Shown: in pieces, positions 10,795 to 21,648 of the stretch | Numbering within the stretch: the first letter of the stretch is position 1 | Layout: every line of letters starts with the position of its first letter | Source: Datura wrightii | Taxonomy: Eukaryota; Streptophyta; Magnoliopsida; Solanales; Solanaceae | Assembly: GCA_035772735.1 (NCBI GenBank) | Contig: JASDFA010000010.1 | Span: forward strand, 152,336,501-152,400,500 | Length of the DNA: 64,000 bases | Direction of reading: 5' to 3' | Made by a program: the position numbers and the translations under genes | The notes under the pieces: model-generated | Told to the model about the DNA's origin: nothing | Databases searched by the model: none | The model's input: the letters and a program-made list of their open reading frames with translations, nothing else

Positions 10795-11818
10795 TCTATA
10801 CTATATTAAAAGTGTGAAGATCCTTAACAATGTTGATTGAATTTTTTGCCCTTCATTAAAAGATACTACAATAGACAAAATTGTCATTTACTATTTTTAT
10901 ATAATTATTGTTTAAAATTATTATTTATAATTATTTTCATCACTTTATTTTATCATATTAGATTTTCTGTTTATGACATAACTCTATTTATGGTGTGAAT
11001 CTATAAATATAAAAAAATTTCCACCAATTTTTTTTCCTTTTTGATATATAATCACGAATTTAGTTTTACTTTATTTTATTATATCAGATTTTCTATTTTG
11101 ACATAACTTTACTTATAGTGTAAATCTTAAAATTTTTAAAAACTAAAAATAAAAAAAGAAAAGAAACACTTACACGAATTTTTCTCCCTTTTTGATTTGG
11201 AAACTTTTTCTTTTTTTTATTTTTTCTTTTCGACGGCAGGAATTTTTATAAAAGTTCTCTCTCTTTTTTGCTTTCCTTTTTCATAGTCAGAATTTATTTA
11301 TTTATCTATTAAAAAAAAAATTAATAGTAATGTCCTAATATTCTTATACTTTTAAATTCTTTTTGATTTATAAATTCTTTCACCTCTATAAAAGGATTTA
11401 TAATTGCATAATTAAATTAATCAACATCTTTAATTCAATCTCCAATCTTGTATGTTTTTGTATTAATTTATCTTCTTCTTCTCTTTTTTTTTCATGTTAT
11501 GAATTTTTTTAATGTTGTGGATTTGAATAATAATTGTTATGCCAGTTTTTTTGTATTCAAAATAATTTAACTTAGTTTGTCTCCTTTAGTTGAGTTTAAT
11601 ATTGATACTATATTACCTCCTTTAATTGAGTCTTATATTGATATTATGTGATTTAGAATTTTGTGTTATTTATAACTGATATTCTTCATGTACTCATACA
11701 TCACAAGTATCATTTATTCAGGTAAAGTAATCTCTTCATCTCATAAAATAATTTCTTTTATAAAATTATAAATTATTATAATTATAATTCTTGTGCAGAA
11801 TCTGAAAAGGATTCCATG

Positions 11819-11955
11819 AACAAAATTATGCCAGTTAACAACTTAAGGCGATATGATTCTCAATGGATGATAAAAGTCTTAGTAATTGGAGATGGATTAG
11901 TGAAAGAGTATAAAAGATGAACAAAGGAAGACACAACAATGACTATAACATTAGT

Positions 11956-12002
<47 letters not shown>

Positions 12003-12240
12003 CCATTAAAATTATATTTTTGCAGGGCACAAAAGTTCATGCAATACTTTTCAATAATTGTATATTGAAATGTGGAATAAATATTTACAGCAAAATAAGA
12101 TCTGTTACGTCATAAATACTTATAAGCGGACACATTAATAGTGTTAATCATAATTTTATACCAGTAAATAAGGAGATTGATGTTGGGTTCAATGACAATC
12201 CTATAGTTCAGGAATATAACAGTCACATTTTTTATTATTA
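11819..12240 (+). pseudogene. RPA1-like first OB-fold fragment in Helitron 1
   Basis: Two-exon remnant resembling the N-terminal single-strand-DNA-binding OB fold of plant replication protein A 70-kDa subunits. Exon 1 (11819-about 11958) reads MPVNNLRRYDSQWMIKVLVI and, after a stop, TMTITLVD. Exon 2 starts at 12026 after a good acceptor (tttttgcag) with GTKVHAILFNNCILKCG, later HINSVNHNFIPVNKEIDVGF and NPIVQEY. The donor site is lost where a (TA)n(GA)n microsatellite has expanded (11956-12002). The pattern of an OB fold split before 'GTK(V/I)HA' matches my memory of plant RPA1-like genes. Plant Helitrons are known to carry RPA-like ORFs, so this is probably a decayed part of an ancestral autonomous element. 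Stops exclude function. Confidence 0.6.
11956..12002 (+). repeat. (TA)n followed by (GA)n microsatellite
   Basis: Pure TA dinucleotides for about 30 bp run into GA dinucleotides (from about 11986) to 12002, exactly where the other two Helitron copies keep a 5' splice site (gtaata). Confidence 0.9.
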
Positions 12241-13506
12241 CTTTTTCAAATAATTTTGTTTCGTTTGAAAATGCAATACAATCTTCCGGTGGAACAATCT
12301 TTAGTAATTTATTTAGATTTCATCAACTAATCTAGCATTCAATATATGCATAATATTTTACTCCTATTTACTTACAAAATATTCTTTGTAAATATAAGCA
12401 CAAAGGTCCTTATAAATGTTGATTGAACTTTTTGCCCTTCATTAAAATATTCTACAATAGATAAAATTATCATTCATTATTTTTCTCAATTAGTTGTTAT
12501 TTAATTATTATAGATCTTTACTAATTTGTAAAAAGTAGAACTCCTAATATTTAATATCTTAAAATTGACTAAAACTTTGCTTCTTAAATTCTTCCTTATT
12601 CAAACTATATTAAAAGTCCTGACATTTAAGACATTCAATTACAATTTTGTTAACTTATATATCAATCCAGTATTTATCAGACTAACTAATTATCCATACA
12701 ATATTTCAATATGAAAAAAATAAATTAAATAGTATAATTTTATTATGTATTAAAACGTGAATTCCTCCTCCTTCTTCTTCTTCATTTAAAAAAATTAATA
12801 ATCAAATTTTTTTTATAGAAACATAACATACTTTAAGCTTTTCAATTAATCGAGTGCTCTTGTTAGTCACTCTCTTTAGTTAAATCTACACTATCTTTTT
12901 CATTTCAATTTATGTGAAGTGTTTGACTAAACACATAGGTTAAGAGAAAGAGAAAAAAATTGAGCTGAAATAATCTAATAAAGGGTAAAATTAAAATTTA
13001 AAATTAAGTCATTTTTAAATATTTAAAGTATGAAGCCTCATAACAAAATATCATTCACCTTTTTACCTTTTTAAAAATCGAGTTCACACTTGATAAAATA
13101 ATTATTCAATTATTTTTTAATATTTAAAATTTTAAAATTAACTAAATTTTATGTATTAAATTCTTCCTTTTTTTAAATATATAGAAAAAATACTAATATT
13201 TACATATGCATATAATGCATGCATTTAATTGCTCATGTAAAGATAAATAATTTTTTTTAACTTTTTATCAAAAGCTATTTCTACGACTTTTATTCATTGA
13301 AATAAGTATTAGAACAAACCGAAGAAAGAACTATTAGATTGGATCACACTTAAACATAATCATTTATCAATTTGAAATTCATAATTTTCTTTCTAAATTC
13401 TTTTATTGTTATACAAACATATCTTTTAAATATGATTTATGTTATTTTTATAAATTTATTTTTATTAATATGAGGGACACGCACAAGACGCGTAGACATA
13501 AACTAA

Positions 13507-16500
13507 TAGCTCAAAAAGAGCCAATTAACCTTGTATAAATATTTTTTTTTAAAAAAATCTATAACTTTTTGCGCATGCTTCCGAAAAAAAGGACTTTATG
13601 TTACGTTGATAATGCAAAATCCCATTAGAGATATATATGATATTGTACTTAATTGATACTTATTGACATGAGCCACTGAGATGTGTGGTATTGGTATTTG
13701 TCAAGATTTCAATTATAACTGTTAATGGAGTAGTTAGTGATCATCTAATGATTTCATTTTCATCTTCTTCTTTAATTAATTTGTTATAATATGCTACATA
13801 TGTAATCTTGGATAGACGTTTTAACTAAGTATTATTATTTAGGTTTCATCCATTAGTGTTTTACTTTGTTCATGTAATTCTTTTGGTGACACATTTTTTC
13901 TATTACGTAGAAGAGTCATGAGTTAGGACGATCAAAGACAATTTTAGAAATTCACATTTAACTCATTTCATATCTAACCTATAAATACTTCAAAAAAGAA
14001 AAAATAATTGATATTCTTTCGTAAAAAGAAATACAAAGGCACTAGAATATTCAATTACTCTTGGTTTTTACTTCTCTTTCTCCATTGAATTTATTTATTG
14101 ATTCTTCATGTTTACTTTAACTTTGTTGTATATTCAATTCTCCATCCATCTTTCTTCCTCCATAAATATTGTCCAGATATTTTTTTATAATATCTCAAAA
14201 GATCATTCAATTTTAGAAATCTATATTGTAAAGTTAAACTTTTATTGGTATTAATAACATCCCTCAACTTAGAGTATTTCTCTTACAAAATCACTCAATT
14301 AAATTTATTGTAAAAAAAAAATTAACATGATAAAATATTTTTTTATGCCATACAAATATGAACTCCGCAAATAAATAAATTTTTATTTATGAAATTTAAA
14401 AATTTAAAAATAAATTATTGTTTTATATGTATTTTATTCTTTTGTTAATATTATATAAAAGAGTGAAGAGGTAAGACGATCAAGAGCAATTTTGTCAATT
14501 AATAAAACATCTAACTTAAAATAGTTGTACATCATACAAAGAAAATATTAAATTTTTTAAAAAATTAATTAAGTTCTAGAAAATTCTAATAATTTTCGTG
14601 TGTTAGAAAAGTAAAAAGAATCATGTGTTTATTTAAAAATGTGGGTTGTGTTTTTAACTATAAATTATCTTTTTGATACTTTTCAAATGTACAACAAAAT
14701 ATGTTATTTATATATAACAAAAAATTTATTATTTATTTAACAGAAACTATTTTATTTATATTTTTATTGAGTTTTTAATTGTAAAAAATATCATTTTGGT
14801 AATTATCTAACTCAAGTGTTCATTTTCATTTTATAAAATAACAAAAATATGATATTTATATATAATAATTTTATTATTTCTTTAATAGATATTATTTTAT
14901 TGTATTGTTTATTTTTTATATTAGGTAAAAAAGTCAGAATATTTTTTAAGAAAAAAGAAGCACACACTAAATATAATTTATATAGTTTTGTAATTAAAAT
15001 ATTTGTTATATATATCTTTATACGAATTTTAAAATTTCAAATGCAATTTGTATGATGCTAATTTTGTTTGACAATTATTTAATATACTTGATAAAATTTT
15101 AAAAAGATATAAAATTTTATTTCAAGTCCTTTTTTTAATAATAAAATGTTAAAACATTCTCAAATTGTATAGGAAAGACCCCTCTCTTTAAAACATTATT
15201 TGAAAATATGGAAGCTTTTGGGGAGAGGTTAAAAAAAAAAAGAATTAAGAGAGTAATGAAAATAAGAGAGTTGCGTGAAAGATAAAACTTTTATATCTTT
15301 TACGTGTAAAAATGAAGATCTCCTGTAAGAAAATTATAAAATTAATTTTTTTAATATAAAACTAGAAAATCATTTCTCCCATATGAGTTTTTCAAAATAT
15401 ATTTCACTTTTCCTTTTTGGAAAGTATGAAACATGATTTATTGTCATAAATTTTAAAAACTATCAAAAATATATAACCATACCAAAGAAACATACTTATT
15501 AATCCCAAATAATGCAAAATCTTCATTGATGACGTTTGATATTATTATCGTAAATCATAATTTTGTATATATACAAATAAGATAATTTATACAAGTCAAG
15601 CAAAATAAATCCGAAGTCAATTTATACAAATCAAACAAAATAAATCTAAAATAATAAACGGGACATTTTTTTTATTATTATAAAATATAAAAATTTGAGG
15701 CAAGTTTTAATTTTTTTCAAAAATAAATAAATAATTACATCTTAGCTTAAAAACATATATGAAGCATATTTTAGAATTTGAAAACTAATCCCTCAAAGAT
15801 CAAATAAATATTTGATTTAATCTTTTTTTTTTAAAATATCAAAATCTATAATCAAATGGACCCTAAATGTCACATGAGATTTTCTGACTCGAGAATACTT
15901 ATTATGAGATTACTATTTTTCCTGAAATTAAATATTTGCATGAGAAGTAATGTGATTGTGAAGTGGCAAATGGAACAAAAACCCAAAGGTGAAATAGAGA
16001 GGGAATAGAATATCATTTGGTTGGCAAATTGAAAATTTTGACAAGTTGTAGGTCTAATAATTAATAATATTATATCTTAATTCCAAATAAATTAAATTGA
16101 CTATTTAAGTTCTCACTATTTATATATTCCATATATATAGTTACTTTATTCATATTTGTTTTAGTGCTCATATGACTTATCTAACTTAGGGGTCGTGTGG
16201 TTCCGCTACAAGTTATATTGCGATTAATTATTTTGAGATTATTTTTTATTAACTGTTTAATTTTTTTTATTAAACATAATATGCATTACATAATTTTATA
16301 AGAAAAAATTGTTTGGCCTTCACTTTTTTTTTTTGGATCAAATAAATTACTTCCGATTATTTAAAATAATTTATCACCATAAAAATCTAATGAGAAAGAA
16401 ATTCTTCAATCAGCCATACATAGCTTCTCTATCAAAATAAATTCTTCAACCAACCCTCTTCTGTTGTGCCAATGATTTTCTTTTAAGCAACTAAAGCAAC

Positions 16501-17122
16501 AGTCCTTGGTCATGAATTACACCGACAACATTAGTCAACAGCTATGACAATTGAAACATATGCATTGATTTTCTTCAATCTACAGCTTAAGCTGTAGATC
16601 TCATTGTGTGTGTATTCAAAGAGCAGAGAAATATACTTTTACTAATATTGCGTAAAGAAGTGAAAAGTAATGCAGAAAAAGGGGTTTAAAGGGATATTTG
16701 TGTCATTTTATTATTTTATCCCTGAGATAACTTATTTTAGTATTATTATTTCATTCATATGTAGGAATAATTTATCCCAATATTAATTTCTAATCTTGGA
16801 ATAATTTATCCCAAATTTTATAACCAAACAAGAAATTAGAAGTTACTGAAGATTTATCCCAGAATTATTTCCCCTGTCTAAAGTATTAAAATTATCCTTT
16901 AAAATGTTGTAGCTTAATTTATAAGTAAATTATTGCATTTAGGTATATATTTATTTAGTAAAAATATACTTATCAAAATTTTTCTGTTACCCAATAAGAT
17001 CTTACTTGAACAAGAAATATGTCTTTTTCTTTACATCTCAAAAATATTTCCTCCTAATTAAAACAATCAATCCAACTTTTTTATGAACCCCTATAAATTC
17101 ATTCATCAGACCATCAAATTGT
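13507..17122. other. AT-rich intergenic stretch without a gene
   Basis: Very AT-rich DNA with no open frame that looks coding. Two loosely similar segments carry 'acgatcaaagacaatttta' (about 13938) and 'acgatcaagagcaattttgt' (about 14478), the second after 'ttatataaaagagtgaagag', which resembles a Helitron-type 5' end without a detectable 3' end. At 16192 'ggggtcgtgtggtt' with 'ggataatttatccc'-type inner palindromes to about 16830 resembles a decayed foldback element of a type common in Solanaceae, but I cannot find a clean right terminus. Confidence 0.4.
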
Positions 17123-17124
17123 TA

Positions 17125-17384
17125 CTCCCCCCGTTTATAAATAAGTAGTATTTTTAGTTTGGTCACACCTCTTAAGAAAACTACTCGTGTCTAAAAAGAA
17201 AAATATATTTTTACCAACTTACCCTTAATTAATATTTTAAAAATAATGTAACTCTTTAGTATTTTTTTGGTTATGTAAGACTCTCTCCATTTAAATAAGG
17301 GTAAAATTGAAAAAAAATATTATTAACGTCTTCTTGAAATAAAATTAAAAAGTTAAAACACCACTTATTTTTTAACGGATAAAG
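17125..17384 (-). mobile_element. Stowaway-like MITE A
   Basis: A 260-bp element with inverted ends CTCCCCCCGTTTATAAATAA (left) and, as the reverse complement of the right end, CTTTATCCGTTAAAAAATAA, flanked by TA on both sides (17123-17124, 17385-17386). Its reverse complement is similar along its whole length to MITE B (18664-18933), sharing blocks such as 'ttacccttatttaa' and 'aaagagttacat'. Non-coding. Confidence 0.7.
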
Positions 17385-17680
17385 TAACACTAAAAAAAAT
17401 AAACTTTTTATTTTAACACTTTAGTGCCAAATAAACTCAAACCAGACGAAAAGATCCTAACAAAAGTTAACTTGAACGTTTTAACATGATTAAAGGTTAA
17501 TGACTACTAATTACAAGTTTTTCTCGACGGGAAAGTAAAATTAAAGTAGATACAATTTGAAAAGGACAGCCCACCAGAGATTGTGGTAAAGCGGAAAATA
17601 CTTTTTTTATTTTTTATTAGAGATTTTGAGTTCGAGTTTTGATCATAAAATAGTTTTTGATAAAATAAAACACACTTTAT

Positions 17681-18295
17681 TTGTGTTTGGACATGCGATA
17701 TGAAGTTATAATTTCAAATTAACGTTTGGACATGTGATTTGAGATCATGATTTGAAGTCTCAAATTCTCCAAAAGCATGATTTGAAATTCTAAATCGTAA
17801 TTTTAATTTTTTAAAAAAATATAAAACTTGACCTATAAGTTTTTATTTCATAAAAAAAAAAGAAGAAGAAGAAGAAAGACCCATCAAATTTTAACTTTTA
17901 CGAAAAAAAAAACTTATGCTTGGCCTAAAGAGATTATATGTATCATCTGAAAAGATTATACTAAAGAATAACTAGCTACTTTTATTGTTGACCAATGGAT
18001 CTTTATAAAATTACGTGAATTTAAAGTTTGTAATTACAAATATTTATTTATAAGAAAACATGGAGATATTAGATTTATCAATGTGACGTCTTAAGATGTT
18101 CCATTATCTTGTTTATAAATTATGATTTGCTCATTTGGTAAGATTATATAAGAATTTGAAAAATTTTGATAGTTTTTACGATTTGTAAAGTTTATATATT
18201 TATTGAAAAAAATATAATCTAAAATTCAAATTTTATATTCAAATAAAATTTCAACTTCGTAAGAACCATATTTCATTTCGCATGTTCAAAAAGAC
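17681..18295. mobile_element. Foldback element of about 0.6 kb
   Basis: The left end 'gtgtttggacatgcgatatg' (17682) is matched in inverted orientation by 'catttcgcatgttcaaaaag' (18274-18293), and the subterminal parts also look similar when inverted (aagttataatttcaaatt versus gaagttgaaattttattt). The inside is AT-rich and non-coding. The target duplication is unclear, so family and exact ends are uncertain. Confidence 0.4.
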
Positions 18296-18519
18296 TTTTT
18301 ATCTCCAAGTAAAACTTATTAATATAAATTTAAATTAATTAATCTCAAAATAAATATCAATTCCCTAATAATGAACAAAAAGAAAATTGAAAAGGACACT
18401 AAGGCCAAAGTGAGAAAAGGACATATGAGTGATGGGGGAGAAAAGCAGCAAGTAGTAAGAGTGGACACAGTCAATACATGTACTCAAAATAACACACTTG
18501 ACACTGCCAATATGTATTT

Positions 18520-18520
<1 letters not shown>

Positions 18521-18564
<44 letters not shown>
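18521..18564 (+). repeat. (GT)11(GA)11 compound microsatellite
   Basis: Eleven GT units (18521-18542) directly followed by eleven GA units (18543-18564). Likely to be polymorphic. Confidence 0.95.
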
Positions 18565-18567
<3 letters not shown>

Positions 18568-18663
18568 AAAATTCTTCCCCCACTCAACACTGCCCACATG
18601 CCAATGAAATAATCCCACAACTCACATGCCATTTTTTTCCCTTTTTCAAAACCTAAGATATTA

Positions 18664-18933
18664 CTCATTTAGTGGTATTTTGACCTTTTAATTTTATTTC
18701 AAAATAAATGTTGTTTTATATAATTAAAAAGATATTAATGATGTTTTTCTAATTTTGCCCTTATTTAAGTGGGGAGAGTTTTACATAATCAAGAAAATAT
18801 TAAAGAGTTACATCTTTTAAAGATATTTATTAGGGGTAAGTGGGTAAAATTACATTTTTCTGTTTAAAAATGAGGAATTTTTTTAAGGAGTGTGCTCAAG
18901 GCGAACGCACCACTTACTTTGAAACGGAGGGAG
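18664..18933 (+). mobile_element. Stowaway-like MITE B
   Basis: About 270 bp between TA at 18662-18663 and TA at 18934-18935. The right end reads 'ctttgaaacggagggag'. It is the same family as MITE A in opposite orientation, with conserved inner blocks 'gcccttatttaagtgggg' and 'aaagagttacatc'. Its right TA is also the left TA of MITE C. Non-coding. Confidence 0.7.
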
Positions 18934-18935
18934 TA

Positions 18936-19206
18936 TTCCATCCGTTCTCTTTTACTTGATAGATTAAAAATACATATTTTTCTAAAAATAATAATAGAGA
19001 TTGCAAGTTGAATAATGTAACACTATTAATTAATAATTTTTTTTTAAAAACATACAATAATTATTCTTTTTACATTCTAGCATGACTTAAGTATTAAGGA
19101 TAAAATTGAAAAAGAATAATCAATTATTTTTTGAGTTTTAAAATTTATAATTATTTTAAAACAAGTGTTTTTAATATACCTACCAAGTAAAAGGGAATGG
19201 AGGGAG
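18936..19206 (+). mobile_element. Stowaway-like MITE C
   Basis: A 271-bp element with clear inverted ends: left CATCCGTTCTCTTTTACTTG, right (inverted) CTCCATTCCCTTTTACTTGG, with TA before (18934-18935) and after (19207-19208). It abuts MITE B and belongs to a different sequence family. Non-coding. Confidence 0.75.
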
Positions 19207-19244
19207 TATAATCCATACGCACTCTAAAATCTCTTTATAACGTA

Positions 19245-19473
19245 TTCCAATCGTTTCAATTTATTTGTTTAATTTTAACTTAATACAAAATTTAAAAAAT
19301 ATGTAAAATGCATTAAAATTAAAAATATGTAAAATGTATTAAAATATTTTTTATGATCTTAGAGATGTCATATGAAAAATTAGAATGAAAAAGTTATCAA
19401 AATAAAAAATTAAACATTCTTTTTAAAATAAATTGAAAAGAAAAATAAAAAGAATAAATTAAAACGGAGAAAG
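19245..19473 (+). mobile_element. Stowaway-like MITE D
   Basis: A 229-bp element with left end TTCCAATCGTTTCAATTTAT and right end (inverted) CTTTCTCCGTTTTAATTTAT, flanked by TA at 19243-19244 and 19474-19475. It contains a near-perfect internal tandem of 'aaaatatgtaaaatgcatta' (about 19298 and 19322). Non-coding. Confidence 0.75.
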
Positions 19474-19475
19474 TA

Positions 19476-21100
19476 GTTATTTCTCCAACTACTTTTTGTC
19501 TAACACAGCAAATGTTAGTATAAGAACGTACAATAACATAACATGAAAAATTAATTTTACAATTTTTTAAATATAATTATAAATTATTATTATGATAAAG
19601 GAGGATTATTATATAAATATTTGACTTTATTGATTAATTATAATAGATGATAAATATATATAGAAAAGGCAAATAAATATAACTAATTTGTAAGTATATA
19701 TATATATAAGATGAATATGATTGAATGATGGGTAAAAACTAATCTGAGTTAGTTATTTACACTAAATTAATAAATACAGGATATATCATGTGTATATGTA
19801 CACTTATTACTTGATAATGCTTCAATGATTTACATTCTCATTTTAATTTTAATAATTATTAACATTAAATTACTTAATTTGATTTTTAAATATGGAATGC
19901 AAGTGGTATGATGTACTTGTTTAGCAGGGGCCGTTTTGAATAGTAGCTTTTTGGAAACCATTTGGATAATGAGATCAGTAGAGTCTGAAAACACCTTTCT
20001 GCTTATAGCCTTATTGGAGTACTTGCTATATATTCTCTGCTACGTGAAAGCCGACTCGGGAGTCTATTAAAAATAATTTTTTTTATTTTTATAAAATAGA
20101 AATAAAAAATTTGGTATATTTTATTTTTTTCCGTCTCTGTTTATAGAGTTACACTGTTATATTATATTTCCTGTTAAAACAGGATTTGGATGAATCCCCA
20201 TGCTCTTACTCGGCTCCCCCTATACACATTCAATAATGATAGAATTCAAGATTTACTTATTTAATTTTTTAACTTTTCTTAGATAATTTTAATTTTAATT
20301 TGTATTTAACCAAATATTTGAATCACATATGATAAAACCAATACCAGATTGAATGAAGCTCTAATATAAGGCAAGTAAATTATTGTAAATAAATCTCTGT
20401 ATTTATCTAAAAAGAAAGCGAATAATTTAAAATATATGAATATCAATCATTCAATAATAGCTCAGTGATTATTAATCACAACATTATCATTGTTTTTTTG
20501 TTCTTCTTAATAATGTTTTAATGAAGCCAAGACAAGCAAATGTCTTTTCACATAGCATTTAATCATAATTAAATAATATATTTTTTAATTTAAATTTAAT
20601 CTATTATGATTTCCTTGAAGACTAGGGAGGAAAATTAATCTTCACAAGAATACATAAGAATCAAAATTTATAGGGTGGCTTTTCTCCTGAAGTGGCAGCC
20701 AACATGGACTTTTTCCCCCCCAAATTTTCTTTTCTCTTTTAATAAAGCCAATTTGGAGTTATGGAGCAAATATGGACGATGATGTGTTGATTTAATATAT
20801 AAGTGTAATTAAATAAATTATTATTTATTTATTTAATTTTAACTTGACATGAATATTTTTTTTATAATTATAAATATAAAATATTTATTTAATTTTATAA
20901 AACGTTGCATGACAAATGTTGTAACTAAAAGGCAAATAAATAATGTTTTTTTTTTGTAACGGATTAAAATAGAAAATTAGAAATAAATTGAAATGGAGAT
21001 TCCTCTCTTCGAATATTATTCTCCTGCTTTCTCCCTTCCCAATGCTATGTCTCTGTATTTTTTGAAGCAAAAAACAAGCCCATAGTAGTAGATGTGAGTG
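19476..21100. other. Upstream region of TIFY8, no gene seen
   Basis: AT-rich DNA without a convincing ORF. The last part (about 21050-21520) is less AT-rich, has pyrimidine tracts such as 'ctctttctctctcttcttct' at 21174-21193, and probably contains the promoter and 5' leader of TIFY8. I cannot place a TATA box or start site with confidence. Confidence 0.4.
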
Positions 21101-21520
21101 GGCAAGAGAACCAAGAACACAGAACCCATTTATGTATGTGTAAGATAAAGCCAGTTACTTTTGCATTTTAATGCCTCTTTCTCTCTCTTCTTCTGTTCAG
21201 TCCAATGCTTGTCTGATTTTTGAACCAATATTTTTTTTCTTTTCTGAAAGGCACTACCTTTATCTTCTTTTTTTTCCTTTTCTTGTATAATATCCAGACT
21301 AGTTTTTGCACATTTTGAATTAATTCATCGAGTAGTGGTCTCTCTTACAGTCTACAAACAGAAGTGTGGGTAAACTTGTCTGTAAAAGTTGATGCAGATA
21401 AGCTCACACTGAAGTGCTATAGCTGTGACGACCTTCTTTTCCCCTCTTTATTTGCCAAAGATTATTGCTTTTTCGATTCTTTTTCCCCCAACACACTTGA
21501 CTTGAGGACTTGTGTAATTA

Positions 21521-21574
21521 ATGATGGAGCTTCAAGGAGATAATTGTATAGGGATGAAATGGGTGTGTTGGTGA
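21521..21574 (+). promoter_or_regulatory. uORF1 in the TIFY8 leader (17 codons)
   Basis: It starts with two ATGs in a row and encodes MMELQGDNCIGMKWVCW, then stops at 21572-21574. Its stop overlaps the ATG of uORF2 by one base (TGATG), an arrangement that can allow re-initiation. It lies 20 bases before the main start at 21594. A leader position is inferred because the main frame has a stop just upstream. Confidence 0.5.
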
Positions 21575-21648
21575 TGGTACTGTGTGTTCATGTATGGCTC
21601 ACATCCAAAGTAATAAAAGTGCTAGTGGTACTGCAGCAGATGAAGTGA
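21574..21648 (+). promoter_or_regulatory. uORF2 overlapping the TIFY8 start (24 codons)
   Basis: It begins at the ATG overlapping the uORF1 stop and ends with TGA at 21646-21648, so it runs past the main ATG (21594) in another frame. Ribosomes that use it would bypass the main start, so it should lower TIFY8 translation. Not tested; conservation in relatives would decide. Confidence 0.45.

Larger units (their letters stand above)
10795..13506 (+). mobile_element. Helitron 1 (carries RPA1-like fragment)
   Basis: It starts 5'-TC (10795-10796, preceded by A) as 'tctatactatattaaaagtg' and ends CTAA (13503-13506, followed by T), which is insertion between A and T. Just before the end is a short GC-rich hairpin in 'gacacgcacaagacgcgt' (stem ACGC/GCGT, about 13478-13494), the hairpin plus CTRR expected of Helitron 3' ends. 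No terminal inverted repeat or target duplication is seen, as expected. The same 5' and 3' sequences recur at 57651-59356 and 59357-62147. It encodes no Rep/helicase and is non-autonomous. Its interior holds a degraded RPA1-like OB-fold gene fragment (11819-12240). Confidence 0.75.

Noticed and set aside
14440..14520. Possible fourth Helitron 5' end ('ttatataaaagagtgaagag')
   Set aside because: Resembles the family start only loosely, and no matching 3' hairpin-CTRR was found downstream.
14849..15055. 68-codon open frame rich in Ile/Phe/Leu/Tyr
   Set aside because: Composition is explained by AT-rich DNA; no family resemblance and no gene context.
16192..16880. Possible foldback element starting ggggtcgtgtggtt
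   Set aside because: Inner palindromes are present but the right terminus and target duplication cannot be seen, so it was left as a note in the spacer entry.
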